A DNA stretch of 64,000 nt, taken from Pedobacter duraquae (GTDB lineage Bacteria > Bacteroidota > Bacteroidia > Sphingobacteriales > Sphingobacteriaceae). Shown one piece after another: positions 1-8,244 of this stretch. Position 1 is the first letter of the stretch, and each line of letters begins with the position of its first letter. Both the position numbers and the translations under genes were made by a program. A model generated the notes under the pieces. The model was given only the letters and a program-made list of their open reading frames with translations. It had not been told where the DNA came from and made no database searches. The stretch is from assembly GCF_004362245.1 (NCBI RefSeq), contig NZ_SNWM01000003.1, positions 434,001 through 498,000 on the forward strand, given 5' to 3'.

Positions 1-1179
1 GGAGACTTTCTTAAGCTCGTACAAAAATATAATGCAGGTGTTGCTTCTCCGGAAGAAATACAATTCCTGCATGCATATTATGAGCTTTCTGAAACTGCGG
101 GAATAGATCCGCAGTTGGAAAGCGCGTCGGCTAAAGAAACACTGCGCGTTAGCATGCGTGACGCCATGAAACCGGCAATCGAGGCCCGGATAGCACACAA
201 GAACCAGGCTTGGTATCTACAGCCTATCGCCATTGCAGCAAGTGTAACCATGATCCTTTTTGCAACTTTTCTTGCCGTTAGTCCGGTAAAACAAAAAAAT
301 CAAGTGTTGGCAAAGGATGCTCCGGTGCAAATTGTTCCAGGTGGTAATAAGGCTACGTTGACCCTGGCCGATGGATCGACCATTATTCTGGAAGGTGCCA
401 AGAATGGCGTGCTTGCCATGCAGGGCAATACCGCTATCCGTAAAACCAGTAACGGACAAATTATTTACCTCGATCCTGATCAGCGTGAATCTGCAAAGGT
501 TAATGGTAGCGCTCCAATGAATATGATATCCACCCCACGTGGCGGGCAATATCAGCTTACATTACCCGACGGCTCCAGGGTATGGTTAAATTCTGCTTCT
601 TCTATTCGCTTTCCTGCTGAATTTGACGGGAATGAGCGGGTAGTGGAAATTACTGGCGAAGCCTATTTTGAGGTGGCTAAAGTATTTAAGGTGACTAGCA
701 AGATGGCTATGCAGGAGCGACTGCCATTTATCGTTCGGACGGCGGATCAGGAAGTAGAGGTTCTGGGCACACATTTTAATGTCAATGCATATACCGATGA
801 ATCAGAAACGAGAACAACACTGCTGGAAGGCAAAGTGAAGGTTGCAGGAGGCTCAAAGCAGCTGGCTAAAATACTGGCGCCCGGTCAGCAGTCACTGGTC
901 TCAAAAAACAAGGCTGATATCGATGTTGAAGCAGCAGACCTTGAATCTGCCGTTGCCTGGAAGAATGGGTACTTCAAATTTAATAAGCAAGACCTTAAAA
1001 CAATCATGCGGCAGATTTCCAGGTGGTATGATGTGGATGTGACTTATGCAGGAGCAGTGTCGTCAGACTTATTTGTGGGTAAAATCAAACGGAGTGAAAA
1101 TATTGCGGATGTACTTCGCGTGCTTGAAATCAGCAAAGTCAACTTTAGATTTTCAGGAAAAAAGATCATTGTTAAATAA
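1..1179 (+). CDS. FecR-family anti-sigma factor (5' end cut by window edge)
   Basis: The reading frame is open from base 1 to the stop at 1177-1179, so the N-terminus lies outside the window; the first in-window start, a TTG at 115, is internal. The 38 codons before it read like the usual cytoplasmic anti-sigma head of FecR proteins (a PEEIQFLHAYYEL-type helix). One membrane helix follows (WYLQPIAIAASVTMILF). The periplasmic FecR domain contains TPRGGQYQLTLPDGSRVWLN and ITGEAYFEV, and the C-terminus is a DUF4974-type domain ending FRFSGKKIIVK. In this family the periplasmic part receives a signal from the STN domain of an outer-membrane receptor and releases an ECF sigma factor at the inner membrane. 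The next gene is exactly such an STN-bearing SusC. The partner sigma gene is probably just upstream of base 1. Confidence 0.93.
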   Translation, partial: GDFLKLVQKYNAGVASPEEIQFLHAYYELSETAGIDPQLESASAKETLRVSMRDAMKPAIEARIAHKNQAWYLQPIAIAASVTMILFATFLAVSPVKQKNQVLAKDAPVQIVPGGNKATLTLADGSTIILEGAKNGVLAMQGNTAIRKTSNGQIIYLDPDQRESAKVNGSAPMNMISTPRGGQYQLTLPDGSRVWLNSASSIRFPAEFDGNERVVEITGEAYFEVAKVFKVTSKMAMQERLPFIVRTADQEVEVLGTHFNVNAYTDESETRTTLLEGKVKVAGGSKQLAKILAPGQQSLVSKNKADIDVEAADLESAVAWKNGYFKFNKQDLKTIMRQISRWYDVDVTYAGAVSSDLFVGKIKRSENIADVLRVLEISKVNFRFSGKKIIVK

Positions 1180-1248
1180 TCAGGTATTCATCTAAAAAGA
1201 AAACTATGGACACATAATTACTTCAGCCACATCAATATCCATAAAAAA

Positions 1249-1296
1249 TCCGAAAGTGGTTGCAACACTTCCGGACATGCTCCCGAAACGGGAAGC
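1249..1296 (+). promoter_or_regulatory. Two tandem hairpins in the leader of the STN-SusC gene
   Basis: Between the FecR stop and the SusC start lie two adjacent stem-loops. The first pairs 1249-1258 with 1266-1275 (TCCGAAAGTG / CACTTCCGGA, one mismatch). The second pairs around 1279-1285 with 1289-1296 (GCTCCCG / CGGGAAGC with one bulged A, loop AAA). No U-run follows either, so they do not look like a terminator. They would sit in the 5' untranslated RNA about 55 bases before the ATG at 1351. A role in RNA stability or control is inference. Confidence 0.5.
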
Positions 1297-1350
1297 TGGA
1301 TCTCTAAAATTCTTTTAACGAAAACGCTATTAACCCAACTGTACAAAAGT

Positions 1351-4300
1351 ATGCAATTAAATTTTCATTGTAAAATGACGTATGACGCGCCATTTTCATT
1401 AACTAAAATGTTTCGGATCATGAAACTAACGGTTTTATTTTTAACCCTTTTCTGTCTACAGCTTAGTGCCAACAGCTTTGCGCAGAATATTAGTATTTCG
1501 GGTAAAGACATTGCACTTGAAAAAGTGATGTCGGTTATAGAAAAACAAAGTGGTTACTACTTTTTCTATAAATACAACGAACTCAAAACAGGTACGCCTG
1601 TTAGTTTGAACCTGAAAAACGTAAATGTAGATCAGGCCCTGAAACTAGCTTTTAAAGGTCAGCCGTTCGACTATGTGATCGAAAACAAAACCATTATTAT
1701 CACCAAAAAGAATGCAGTAATCACAGCCGTTATTCTGAACCTCGTTGGGGTAAGCGGGAAGGTAACTGACGAAAAAGGAGGTCCTTTGCGCGGTGCAACG
1801 GTGAAAGTAAAGGGTAGCACAATGATGACGACGACAGATGAAAACGGCACGTTCAACTTCAATAATGTTGATGCTAAAGCTATTCTGGTTATTTCTTACA
1901 CAGGTTATGCCCCTCAGGAAATTTCAGCCAGCAATGCTGCAAGCAGCAATATCGTGCTGAAAGCAGAGATGAACGATCTCAATGAAGTGGTAGTAATCGG
2001 TTATGGTACGGTAAAAAAGCAGGATCTTTCCGCAGCTGTGTCTACCGTTCCTGACATGGATCAGGTAAAGAACAGACCAGTGCTTAATGTACCTGCAATG
2101 ATTCAGGGAAAGGTTCCCGGAGTTACTGTTGTGAACAATGGAGGACACCCCAACGGCGGCCCATCCTTAACCATCAGAGGAATGGGATCACGGTCTGGTG
2201 AGAACGTATTATACGTTGTTGATGGTGTACCTAATGCACCATACAATCCAGCGGATGTGGAATCTATTACCGTGTTGAAAGATGCTGCCTCTGCAGCCAT
2301 TTACGGTGCTTTTGCCGGTGCTGCTGGTGTTGTGTTAATTACGACTAAGCAGGCGGCAGCAGGAAAACCGACAGTAGAATATACTGCTTTTACTGGTGCT
2401 AAGACGGCGTGGAGATTGCCACATGCACTTAATGCTGCGGATGAAGCGAAGGTGTCAAACCTGGCTTATACAAATGCTGGGCTTACGCCACTTGCAGGAT
2501 GGGACATTACGAAAAATCCCTATGCACAGGTGACGCGCACTGACTGGGTAGATGAAGTTTTCAGAACTGGCGTTATTCAACGACACAATGTGAGTATTAA
2601 CGCTGGAAATGAGCAATTCAAAACCTTGCTGCAAGGGCGCTATGAAAAGGAAGAAGGTACGCTGTTAAATACCTACAACCAAAATGCGTCATTACGTTTT
2701 AATACTAGCTACGAGTTTAACAAGCACATCAAGCTTTCTGAAAATGTGTTCTGGAATAATAATGATAACCGTGGTACTTCAACTTCAAGCGGATACAGTG
2801 GAACAATCCTGTCTGCGATTTATATGCCCAGTTCGGCTCCTGTATATTATGCCGATGGATCATTTGGCGGTGTTGGCCCGAGAGATTCCAATTACCTGGG
2901 TATCCACGGTGATGCAATCAATCCGGTAGCTTCGTTGTTGAGAAATCAGCCCTTTAATAAAACAAACGATCTCCAATCAGTAACTGAATTAAGTGTTGCT
3001 GATATTATTGACGGATTATCCTTTGTTTCCCGTTTTTCTTATCGTCAGAGTAATAATTTATACAAGAACTTCGAGCCAAAAAGAACAGAACCAGGAAAAC
3101 CAAGCAGTCAGAATTACTTGTCATATAGCACAAATAAAGGCTATCAATACATCTGGGAAAATACATTGAACTATAGTAAAGTATTTAACAGACATTCAAT
3201 CGGTGCTATGTTGTCTACCACTTCTCAGGAAGAGGGCTCCAAATCATTCAGTGCACGGGCACAGGGATTTGAAAACGAGAGCGACTGGGCGCAATTTTTC
3301 CAGAATGCTGCGGCGTTTGGGATTGACAGACCGGGTAGTGATGATTGGAAAGACAGGAATACATCGTACGTTGGTCGTGTTTCCTATAGCTGGGCAGACC
3401 GCTATTTCCTGACTGGAAGTTATCGTTTTGATATTGCGGGAAGGTTGCCTGCAGGACGCAGATCTAAAGGCTTACCGGGTGTTACTGCAGCATGGAAAAT
3501 CAGTTCGGAGCCGTTCTTCCAGGTTGATGCAATCAATCTGTTGAAACTCCGTGCCAGCTGGGGTAAAATCGGAAACCTGGGCTCTATAGGCAGGTATTAC
3601 GGTTATGCTACTTTAAGCACCAATGGAACCAGTCAGGTTGGTGACGGTGCATTATCGACCCCTGCTTTGTATATCGATAGTCGTAAAAACCTGGATCTTA
3701 CCTGGGAGACATCGAGACAAACTGATATTGGTTTGGACCTGAGCGTGATGAAGAACAGGCTGACATTTACGGCTGACTATTTTGATAAGCTTACGTACGA
3801 CCTGATCAAACAACAGGATAACCTTTGGCCAAATACATACGGACTTGGACGGCCTTACATCAATCAGGGACAGATCAGCAATAAAGGTTTTGAATTTTCT
3901 GCGGCCTGGAAAGACCGCGTGGGTAGTGTTGACTATGGAATCTCTGGAAACATCGCTACACTGAAAAACAGAATTCAATATATTGATGAAAACCCTACCT
4001 CTACATGGGGTGATGGGGATAGCTGGAGAGGCGTTTTAGCGCCTTACAGGTCAACTGTCGGCCAACCATTATATTCATATTGGTTGATTAAAACAGATGG
4101 ACTTTTCCAATCTGATGCAGAGGCTGCCGCCTATGTTAAAGATGGCAACAGAATTCAGCCGCAGGCTAAAGCAGGCGATCTTAAATTTATCGACTTAAAT
4201 AACGATGGAAAAATTGATGATGGTGACCGCTCTTATATGGGTAGCGCATTTCCTAAACTGACTTATGGTTTTACGGCTAATGTTGCCTGGAAGAACTTCG

Positions 4301-4725
4301 ATCTGAGCATATTTATGCAAGGTGTTGGCGGGGTTAAACTTTTCCATGCCTTTAAAGAATCGACTTTAAATGGCGCAGAACAAGGTTATAACAGATGGGA
4401 TAAAATCCTTGAAGCCTGGTCGCCAGAGAATACCGGATCAAATATTCCTAGAATCAGAGCCAACGATCCGAACAAAAACTTTCAGCAGCCATCAGACTGG
4501 TTCCTGGAAAATGGAAACTACCTACGGATGAAAAACCTTTTACTAGGTTACACATTGCCTAAAATGAAATGGAATTCAGGCTTCCGTGTGTATTTCAGCG
4601 GAGATAACCTGTTGACATTCACCAAATATTCGGGCATGGACCCTGAGGTTGGCGGAATAGGTTTTGACGGCGGTCAGTTTCCATTGGCAAGAGTATATTC
4701 AGTAGGTGTAAGTGTTAAATTCTAA
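1351..4725 (+). CDS. SusC/RagA-family TonB-dependent outer-membrane receptor with STN domain
   Basis: This 1124-residue protein imports a substrate across the outer membrane, powered by TonB. In order: a long signal region ending ANSFAQ at about residue 45, an STN domain (about 46-118) as in receptors that talk to FecR, a carboxypeptidase-regulatory-like domain (about 133-205, VSGKVTDEKGGPLRGATV), the SusC signature NEVVVIGYGT near 211-220, a plug domain (VLYVVDGVPN), and the beta-barrel ending in an aromatic VSVGVSVKF. The far-upstream ATG at 1351 is kept because STN-SusC proteins of Pedobacter-like bacteria usually carry this extended N-terminus. The FecR gene before it and the SusD 10 bases after it define a regulated uptake unit. 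Downstream enzymes suggest phospholipid-derived substrates rather than glycans; that is inference. Confidence 0.95.
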   Translation: MQLNFHCKMTYDAPFSLTKMFRIMKLTVLFLTLFCLQLSANSFAQNISISGKDIALEKVMSVIEKQSGYYFFYKYNELKTGTPVSLNLKNVNVDQALKLAFKGQPFDYVIENKTIIITKKNAVITAVILNLVGVSGKVTDEKGGPLRGATVKVKGSTMMTTTDENGTFNFNNVDAKAILVISYTGYAPQEISASNAASSNIVLKAEMNDLNEVVVIGYGTVKKQDLSAAVSTVPDMDQVKNRPVLNVPAMIQGKVPGVTVVNNGGHPNGGPSLTIRGMGSRSGENVLYVVDGVPNAPYNPADVESITVLKDAASAAIYGAFAGAAGVVLITTKQAAAGKPTVEYTAFTGAKTAWRLPHALNAADEAKVSNLAYTNAGLTPLAGWDITKNPYAQVTRTDWVDEVFRTGVIQRHNVSINAGNEQFKTLLQGRYEKEEGTLLNTYNQNASLRFNTSYEFNKHIKLSENVFWNNNDNRGTSTSSGYSGTILSAIYMPSSAPVYYADGSFGGVGPRDSNYLGIHGDAINPVASLLRNQPFNKTNDLQSVTELSVADIIDGLSFVSRFSYRQSNNLYKNFEPKRTEPGKPSSQNYLSYSTNKGYQYIWENTLNYSKVFNRHSIGAMLSTTSQEEGSKSFSARAQGFENESDWAQFFQNAAAFGIDRPGSDDWKDRNTSYVGRVSYSWADRYFLTGSYRFDIAGRLPAGRRSKGLPGVTAAWKISSEPFFQVDAINLLKLRASWGKIGNLGSIGRYYGYATLSTNGTSQVGDGALSTPALYIDSRKNLDLTWETSRQTDIGLDLSVMKNRLTFTADYFDKLTYDLIKQQDNLWPNTYGLGRPYINQGQISNKGFEFSAAWKDRVGSVDYGISGNIATLKNRIQYIDENPTSTWGDGDSWRGVLAPYRSTVGQPLYSYWLIKTDGLFQSDAEAAAYVKDGNRIQPQAKAGDLKFIDLNNDGKIDDGDRSYMGSAFPKLTYGFTANVAWKNFDLSIFMQGVGGVKLFHAFKESTLNGAEQGYNRWDKILEAWSPENTGSNIPRIRANDPNKNFQQPSDWFLENGNYLRMKNLLLGYTLPKMKWNSGFRVYFSGDNLLTFTKYSGMDPEVGGIGFDGGQFPLARVYSVGVSVKF

Positions 4726-4735
4726 TTTAAAAAAG

Positions 4736-6328
4736 ATGAAACTAAAGTATATTGTACCGATGCTTATGGCTGTGCTCAGCTTAGGCGCATGTAAAGAAAC
4801 CTGGGTAGATACTAAACCCAATGGAGCACCAACTACTGCTTATTTCTGGCAGAGCGAAGAGGACGTTAACAAAGCGGTGGCGGCTATTTATGTGCCAATG
4901 CGTTACGAATCTACCTGGGGAAGGGATCTCTTCTGGACGCAGAATGCAAGTGACGATTTAATTGTTGGCCGTGTAAAGGCAGACGCAGAGAATATCAAAA
5001 ACTTTATTCCTACTGGTCGGGAAGGTTATTTGACCAGTGGCTGGAATGATCTCTACTGGATGTTGAACAAGGCAAACCAGGTGATTCAGTTTGCTCCTTC
5101 GGCGGTAAACGTTTCTGATGCGGTACGTAACCGTGCCCTTGGTGAAGCTTATTTTATCCGCGGCTTCTCACACTTCTGGATTGCTTATATGTACGGCACC
5201 AAAACGCAGGGTGTTCCTTTTGATAAACCTGAGAATCCGGAATACGAAAAACGCATGCCACCGCAGTTGCCTACCGTAATGGATAATTATGCACAGATTG
5301 TAGGTGATTTCCAGAAAGCGGCAGACCTGTTGCCTTTATTCGAAAGTTATAGTGCTGCCGATCGTGGTCGTGCACACAAGGCTGCAGCATGGGGCTATAT
5401 GATTAAAACGCTTGCTTATTGGGCACAATATGACGCCAGTAAATGGGCGCAGATTCCGGAACTAGCGGACAAAATCAAGAACGAAGGACACAGGGCCCTC
5501 ATTACGGGTAAGGCCAATGCCAAAGAAAACTATAGTTCTGTATTTAAAGTAGCCAATAACTGGAGTTCTGAATACATCTGGTCTGTAACTTCGGGCATTA
5601 CCGGTGGATCGGAATTTCCTGGTGTAGTTTTAGAAAATAAAGGCTGGGGCATTTACAACGGCTGGGGATATTTCCAACCTACAGAAGAACTATATGAGGA
5701 ATATGAAGCCAATGATCCAAGAAGAGAAGTGACCATCCTCAAGTTTGGCGATAAGTTTACTTTCTTCGGTCAGGAGCGTACTTTCTTCTCTACAAACAGC
5801 TTATCTGGTTTCCAGATTGCCAAGTACATGGAACCGTATACCTACGGTACCAATGGTAATGCAGGTAGCAATACCTATATCAATCCAAGTGGTGATTATC
5901 CGACTACGTCGCTCAACCTGCCGTTGATGCGGTATGCTGAGATTCTGTTATTCAAGGCCGAAGCCTTGATTCAACAGGGTAAAAATGGAGAAGCTGCGGC
6001 TCCACTAAACGAAGTAAGAAGCAGAGCCGGACTGGCCGCTATTGCAAGTCCGACGATGAACGACCTGAAACATGAGCGCAGGGTGGAGCTTGCCTGTGAG
6101 TGGACTGACCGTTTTATGGATTTGAAACGCTGGGGAGATGTTGCCAAGATCAATGCTCCATTACACGGCAGAATCCATGCGAACAGCACAGACCCAAACT
6201 CAGCTTATACGATTCAGACCGTATGGCCTGCACGTAAGTTTGATCCAAACAAACATGCCGCATGGCCAATTAGTCCTGACGAGATATCGCGCAGCAATGG
6301 AGCTTATAAACAAACTCCGGGCTGGTAG
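4736..6328 (+). CDS. SusD/RagB-family surface lipoprotein
   Basis: This is the substrate-binding lid of the SusC pore, anchored on the cell surface as a lipoprotein. The ATG at 4736 gives MKLKYIVPMLMAVLSLGAC, a signal peptide with Cys at residue 19 as the lipidation site. An in-frame ATG at 4712 would overlap the SusC stop and add eight residues before the signal peptide, so I do not use it. The helical SusD core is recognisable from NKAVAAIY, ALGEAYFIRGFSHFWI and the C-terminal LNEVRSRAGL and HERRVELACEWTDRFMDLKRWGD segments. About 530 residues is normal for the family. It is translated 10 bases after SusC, as in most such pairs. Confidence 0.95.
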   Translation: MKLKYIVPMLMAVLSLGACKETWVDTKPNGAPTTAYFWQSEEDVNKAVAAIYVPMRYESTWGRDLFWTQNASDDLIVGRVKADAENIKNFIPTGREGYLTSGWNDLYWMLNKANQVIQFAPSAVNVSDAVRNRALGEAYFIRGFSHFWIAYMYGTKTQGVPFDKPENPEYEKRMPPQLPTVMDNYAQIVGDFQKAADLLPLFESYSAADRGRAHKAAAWGYMIKTLAYWAQYDASKWAQIPELADKIKNEGHRALITGKANAKENYSSVFKVANNWSSEYIWSVTSGITGGSEFPGVVLENKGWGIYNGWGYFQPTEELYEEYEANDPRREVTILKFGDKFTFFGQERTFFSTNSLSGFQIAKYMEPYTYGTNGNAGSNTYINPSGDYPTTSLNLPLMRYAEILLFKAEALIQQGKNGEAAAPLNEVRSRAGLAAIASPTMNDLKHERRVELACEWTDRFMDLKRWGDVAKINAPLHGRIHANSTDPNSAYTIQTVWPARKFDPNKHAAWPISPDEISRSNGAYKQTPGW

Positions 6329-6343
6329 ATTTTAATGATTGAT

Positions 6344-6368
6344 GTACTGCCGGTTATGCCGGCAGTAC
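6344..6368 (+). terminator. Intra-operon hairpin between susD and the phosphatase fusion
   Basis: GTACTGCCGG at 6344-6353 pairs perfectly with CCGGCAGTAC at 6359-6368 around a five-base loop. It is followed by TTGTTTATATAA, a weak U-tract. It lies between the SusD stop and the start at 6386, so it may partly terminate transcription or protect the susCD end of the mRNA and lower expression of the two enzymes downstream. Confidence 0.6.
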
Positions 6369-6385
6369 TTGTTTATATAATACTG

Positions 6386-8233
6386 ATGAAGAAAATACTG
6401 ATTACCTTAATTTCCCTGTTGTCTTTTTTAAGCACTCAGGCACAAACGGCAATACATTCTGCCCTGAATGGGCACAGTCATAATGACTACAATCAAAATA
6501 TTCCGCTATTGCGGGCTTATTACGCAGGAATGGGCTCTATTGAAGCCGATGTATTTCTGCAGAACGGCAAACTGCTCGTTGCGCATGATATTAAGGAAGT
6601 AACAGCGAACAGCACATTGCAAAAGATGTACCTGGAACCCATTGCAGGCTTTTTCGCCAAACATAAGGGTTCAGTCTATCCAGATCAAAAAAGCAAGCTA
6701 CAGCTGGTTATTGATATTAAGGAAAACTACGGGGCAGCAATCCCTGCATTGATTGAAGCGCTCAAACCGTACCTGGAAATCTTCGACGCCAAGCACAATG
6801 CAAACGCGGTTAAAATTGTAATCAGCGGAGATATGCCCGCCCCTGCAGATTTTAAGAAATATCCGGATTATATTTATTTTGACGGGAGGCCTGAAACGAA
6901 ATACACTGCCGCTGAGCTGGAACGCGTGGCCATGATCAGTGGTTCGCTGAGCGATTATACCAAATGGAATGGTAAAGGTACGCCGACACCACAAGACGCA
7001 GTCAAGTTGGCCGCACTGATACAACAAGCACATCACCAGCAGAAGCCTTTCCGCTTCTGGGCTACCAAAGACAGTCCGAATACCTGGATTGAACTGGAGA
7101 AGTTGGGTGCCGACTGGATTGGTACAGATCATCCGGAACAGCTGCAGCACTTTTACAGTGAGCGCGCCAAAACAACTTTTATCAATCCAACTAAAGGTTA
7201 CGCCCCTTATCGTCCTACATATAAATCTGACGGGGGACTTGGGAAGGTGAAAAATGTGATTTTACTGATCGGTGATGGGATGGGTTTAGCGCAGATTCAA
7301 GCAGCGCTAACGGCAAACTTTGGTCTGTTAAATCTTACATTTTTCAAACACCTTGGGCTGTCCAGAACCGAAGCGTCAAATTCTGACATTACAGATTCCG
7401 CGGCTGGTGCAACTGCTTTTGGTACCGGAGAGAAAACTAATAACCGATACATCAGTGTAGATCCTGCAGGTAAAGCACTGAAATCTATCCCGGAAGTAAT
7501 TGCTGATTATGGCATGAAAACGGGAATTATTAGTAGTGGCGATATAACCGATGCTACACCAGCAGTGTTTTATGCGCATCAGCCCGAGCGGTCTATGTCT
7601 AGGGAGATTGCTGCCGACCTGGGCACAAGCAAGGTAGACATTTTGGTTGGATCCAATCGCAGGAGTTTTATGGAAGGTGCAAATCAGCACCTGTTGGATA
7701 CCCTCGCAAAAAAAGGCTTTACGCTATCAAGAACGTTAAAGGAATTTGAGGCTGCTAAATCCGGCAAACAATTGGTGTTACTTGATGATTCGGTTACCAG
7801 GCCGGTTAAAGCGGGCCGGGGTATAATGCTGCGGACTTCCTTGCTGAAAACTATTGACCTATTGTCGGCTAATAAGCGAGGCTTTTTTATTATGGCCGAG
7901 GGGGCGCAAATTGACTATGGCGGTCATGCCAATGATTTGCCATATGCCGTGACCGAACTACACGATTTTGATCAGACCGTTGCTGAGGCTTTGCGTTTCG
8001 CCGATCAAGACGGTGAGACACTGGTCATTGTTACCGCAGACCATGAGACCGGGGGACTTAGCCTGCTGGATGCAAATGCGAAGCAGGGTACGGTACGGGG
8101 TAATTTCAGTACTGACGATCATACGAATATTATGGTTCCTGTTTTTGCGTATGGACCCGGAGCAGCAAATTTCATTGGTGTTTATCCGAACACAGAGATT
8201 TTTAAGAAAATTATCAGAACTTTAAAAAGATAG
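6386..8233 (+). CDS. Secreted fusion: glycerophosphodiesterase-like domain + alkaline phosphatase
   Basis: The 615-residue protein joins two phosphoesterases. After a signal peptide (MKKILITLISLLSFLSTQAQ), residues about 28-256 form a PI-PLC/GDPD-superfamily domain with HSHND (30-34), E53xD55 and H67, resembling the AIM6-like group. Residues about 285-615 form an alkaline phosphatase with a full catalytic set: D297 in IGDGMG, nucleophile S338 in TDSAAGATA, E505 and D510 with H514, D552-H553 in TADHETGG, and H579. The product would cut a phosphodiester and then strip the phosphate in the periplasm or outside the cell. The start at 6386 is preferred over the in-frame ATG at 6335, which would translate the 6344-6368 hairpin and put residues before the signal peptide. 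The PLC gene follows after 11 bases. Confidence 0.9.
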   Translation: MKKILITLISLLSFLSTQAQTAIHSALNGHSHNDYNQNIPLLRAYYAGMGSIEADVFLQNGKLLVAHDIKEVTANSTLQKMYLEPIAGFFAKHKGSVYPDQKSKLQLVIDIKENYGAAIPALIEALKPYLEIFDAKHNANAVKIVISGDMPAPADFKKYPDYIYFDGRPETKYTAAELERVAMISGSLSDYTKWNGKGTPTPQDAVKLAALIQQAHHQQKPFRFWATKDSPNTWIELEKLGADWIGTDHPEQLQHFYSERAKTTFINPTKGYAPYRPTYKSDGGLGKVKNVILLIGDGMGLAQIQAALTANFGLLNLTFFKHLGLSRTEASNSDITDSAAGATAFGTGEKTNNRYISVDPAGKALKSIPEVIADYGMKTGIISSGDITDATPAVFYAHQPERSMSREIAADLGTSKVDILVGSNRRSFMEGANQHLLDTLAKKGFTLSRTLKEFEAAKSGKQLVLLDDSVTRPVKAGRGIMLRTSLLKTIDLLSANKRGFFIMAEGAQIDYGGHANDLPYAVTELHDFDQTVAEALRFADQDGETLVIVTADHETGGLSLLDANAKQGTVRGNFSTDDHTNIMVPVFAYGPGAANFIGVYPNTEIFKKIIRTLKR

Positions 8234-8244
8234 CGATATAAGAT

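Noticed and set aside
6335..6385. Upstream start for the phosphatase fusion
   Set aside because: The 17 extra codons translate the hairpin at 6344-6368 and would put a hydrophobic tail before a complete signal peptide.
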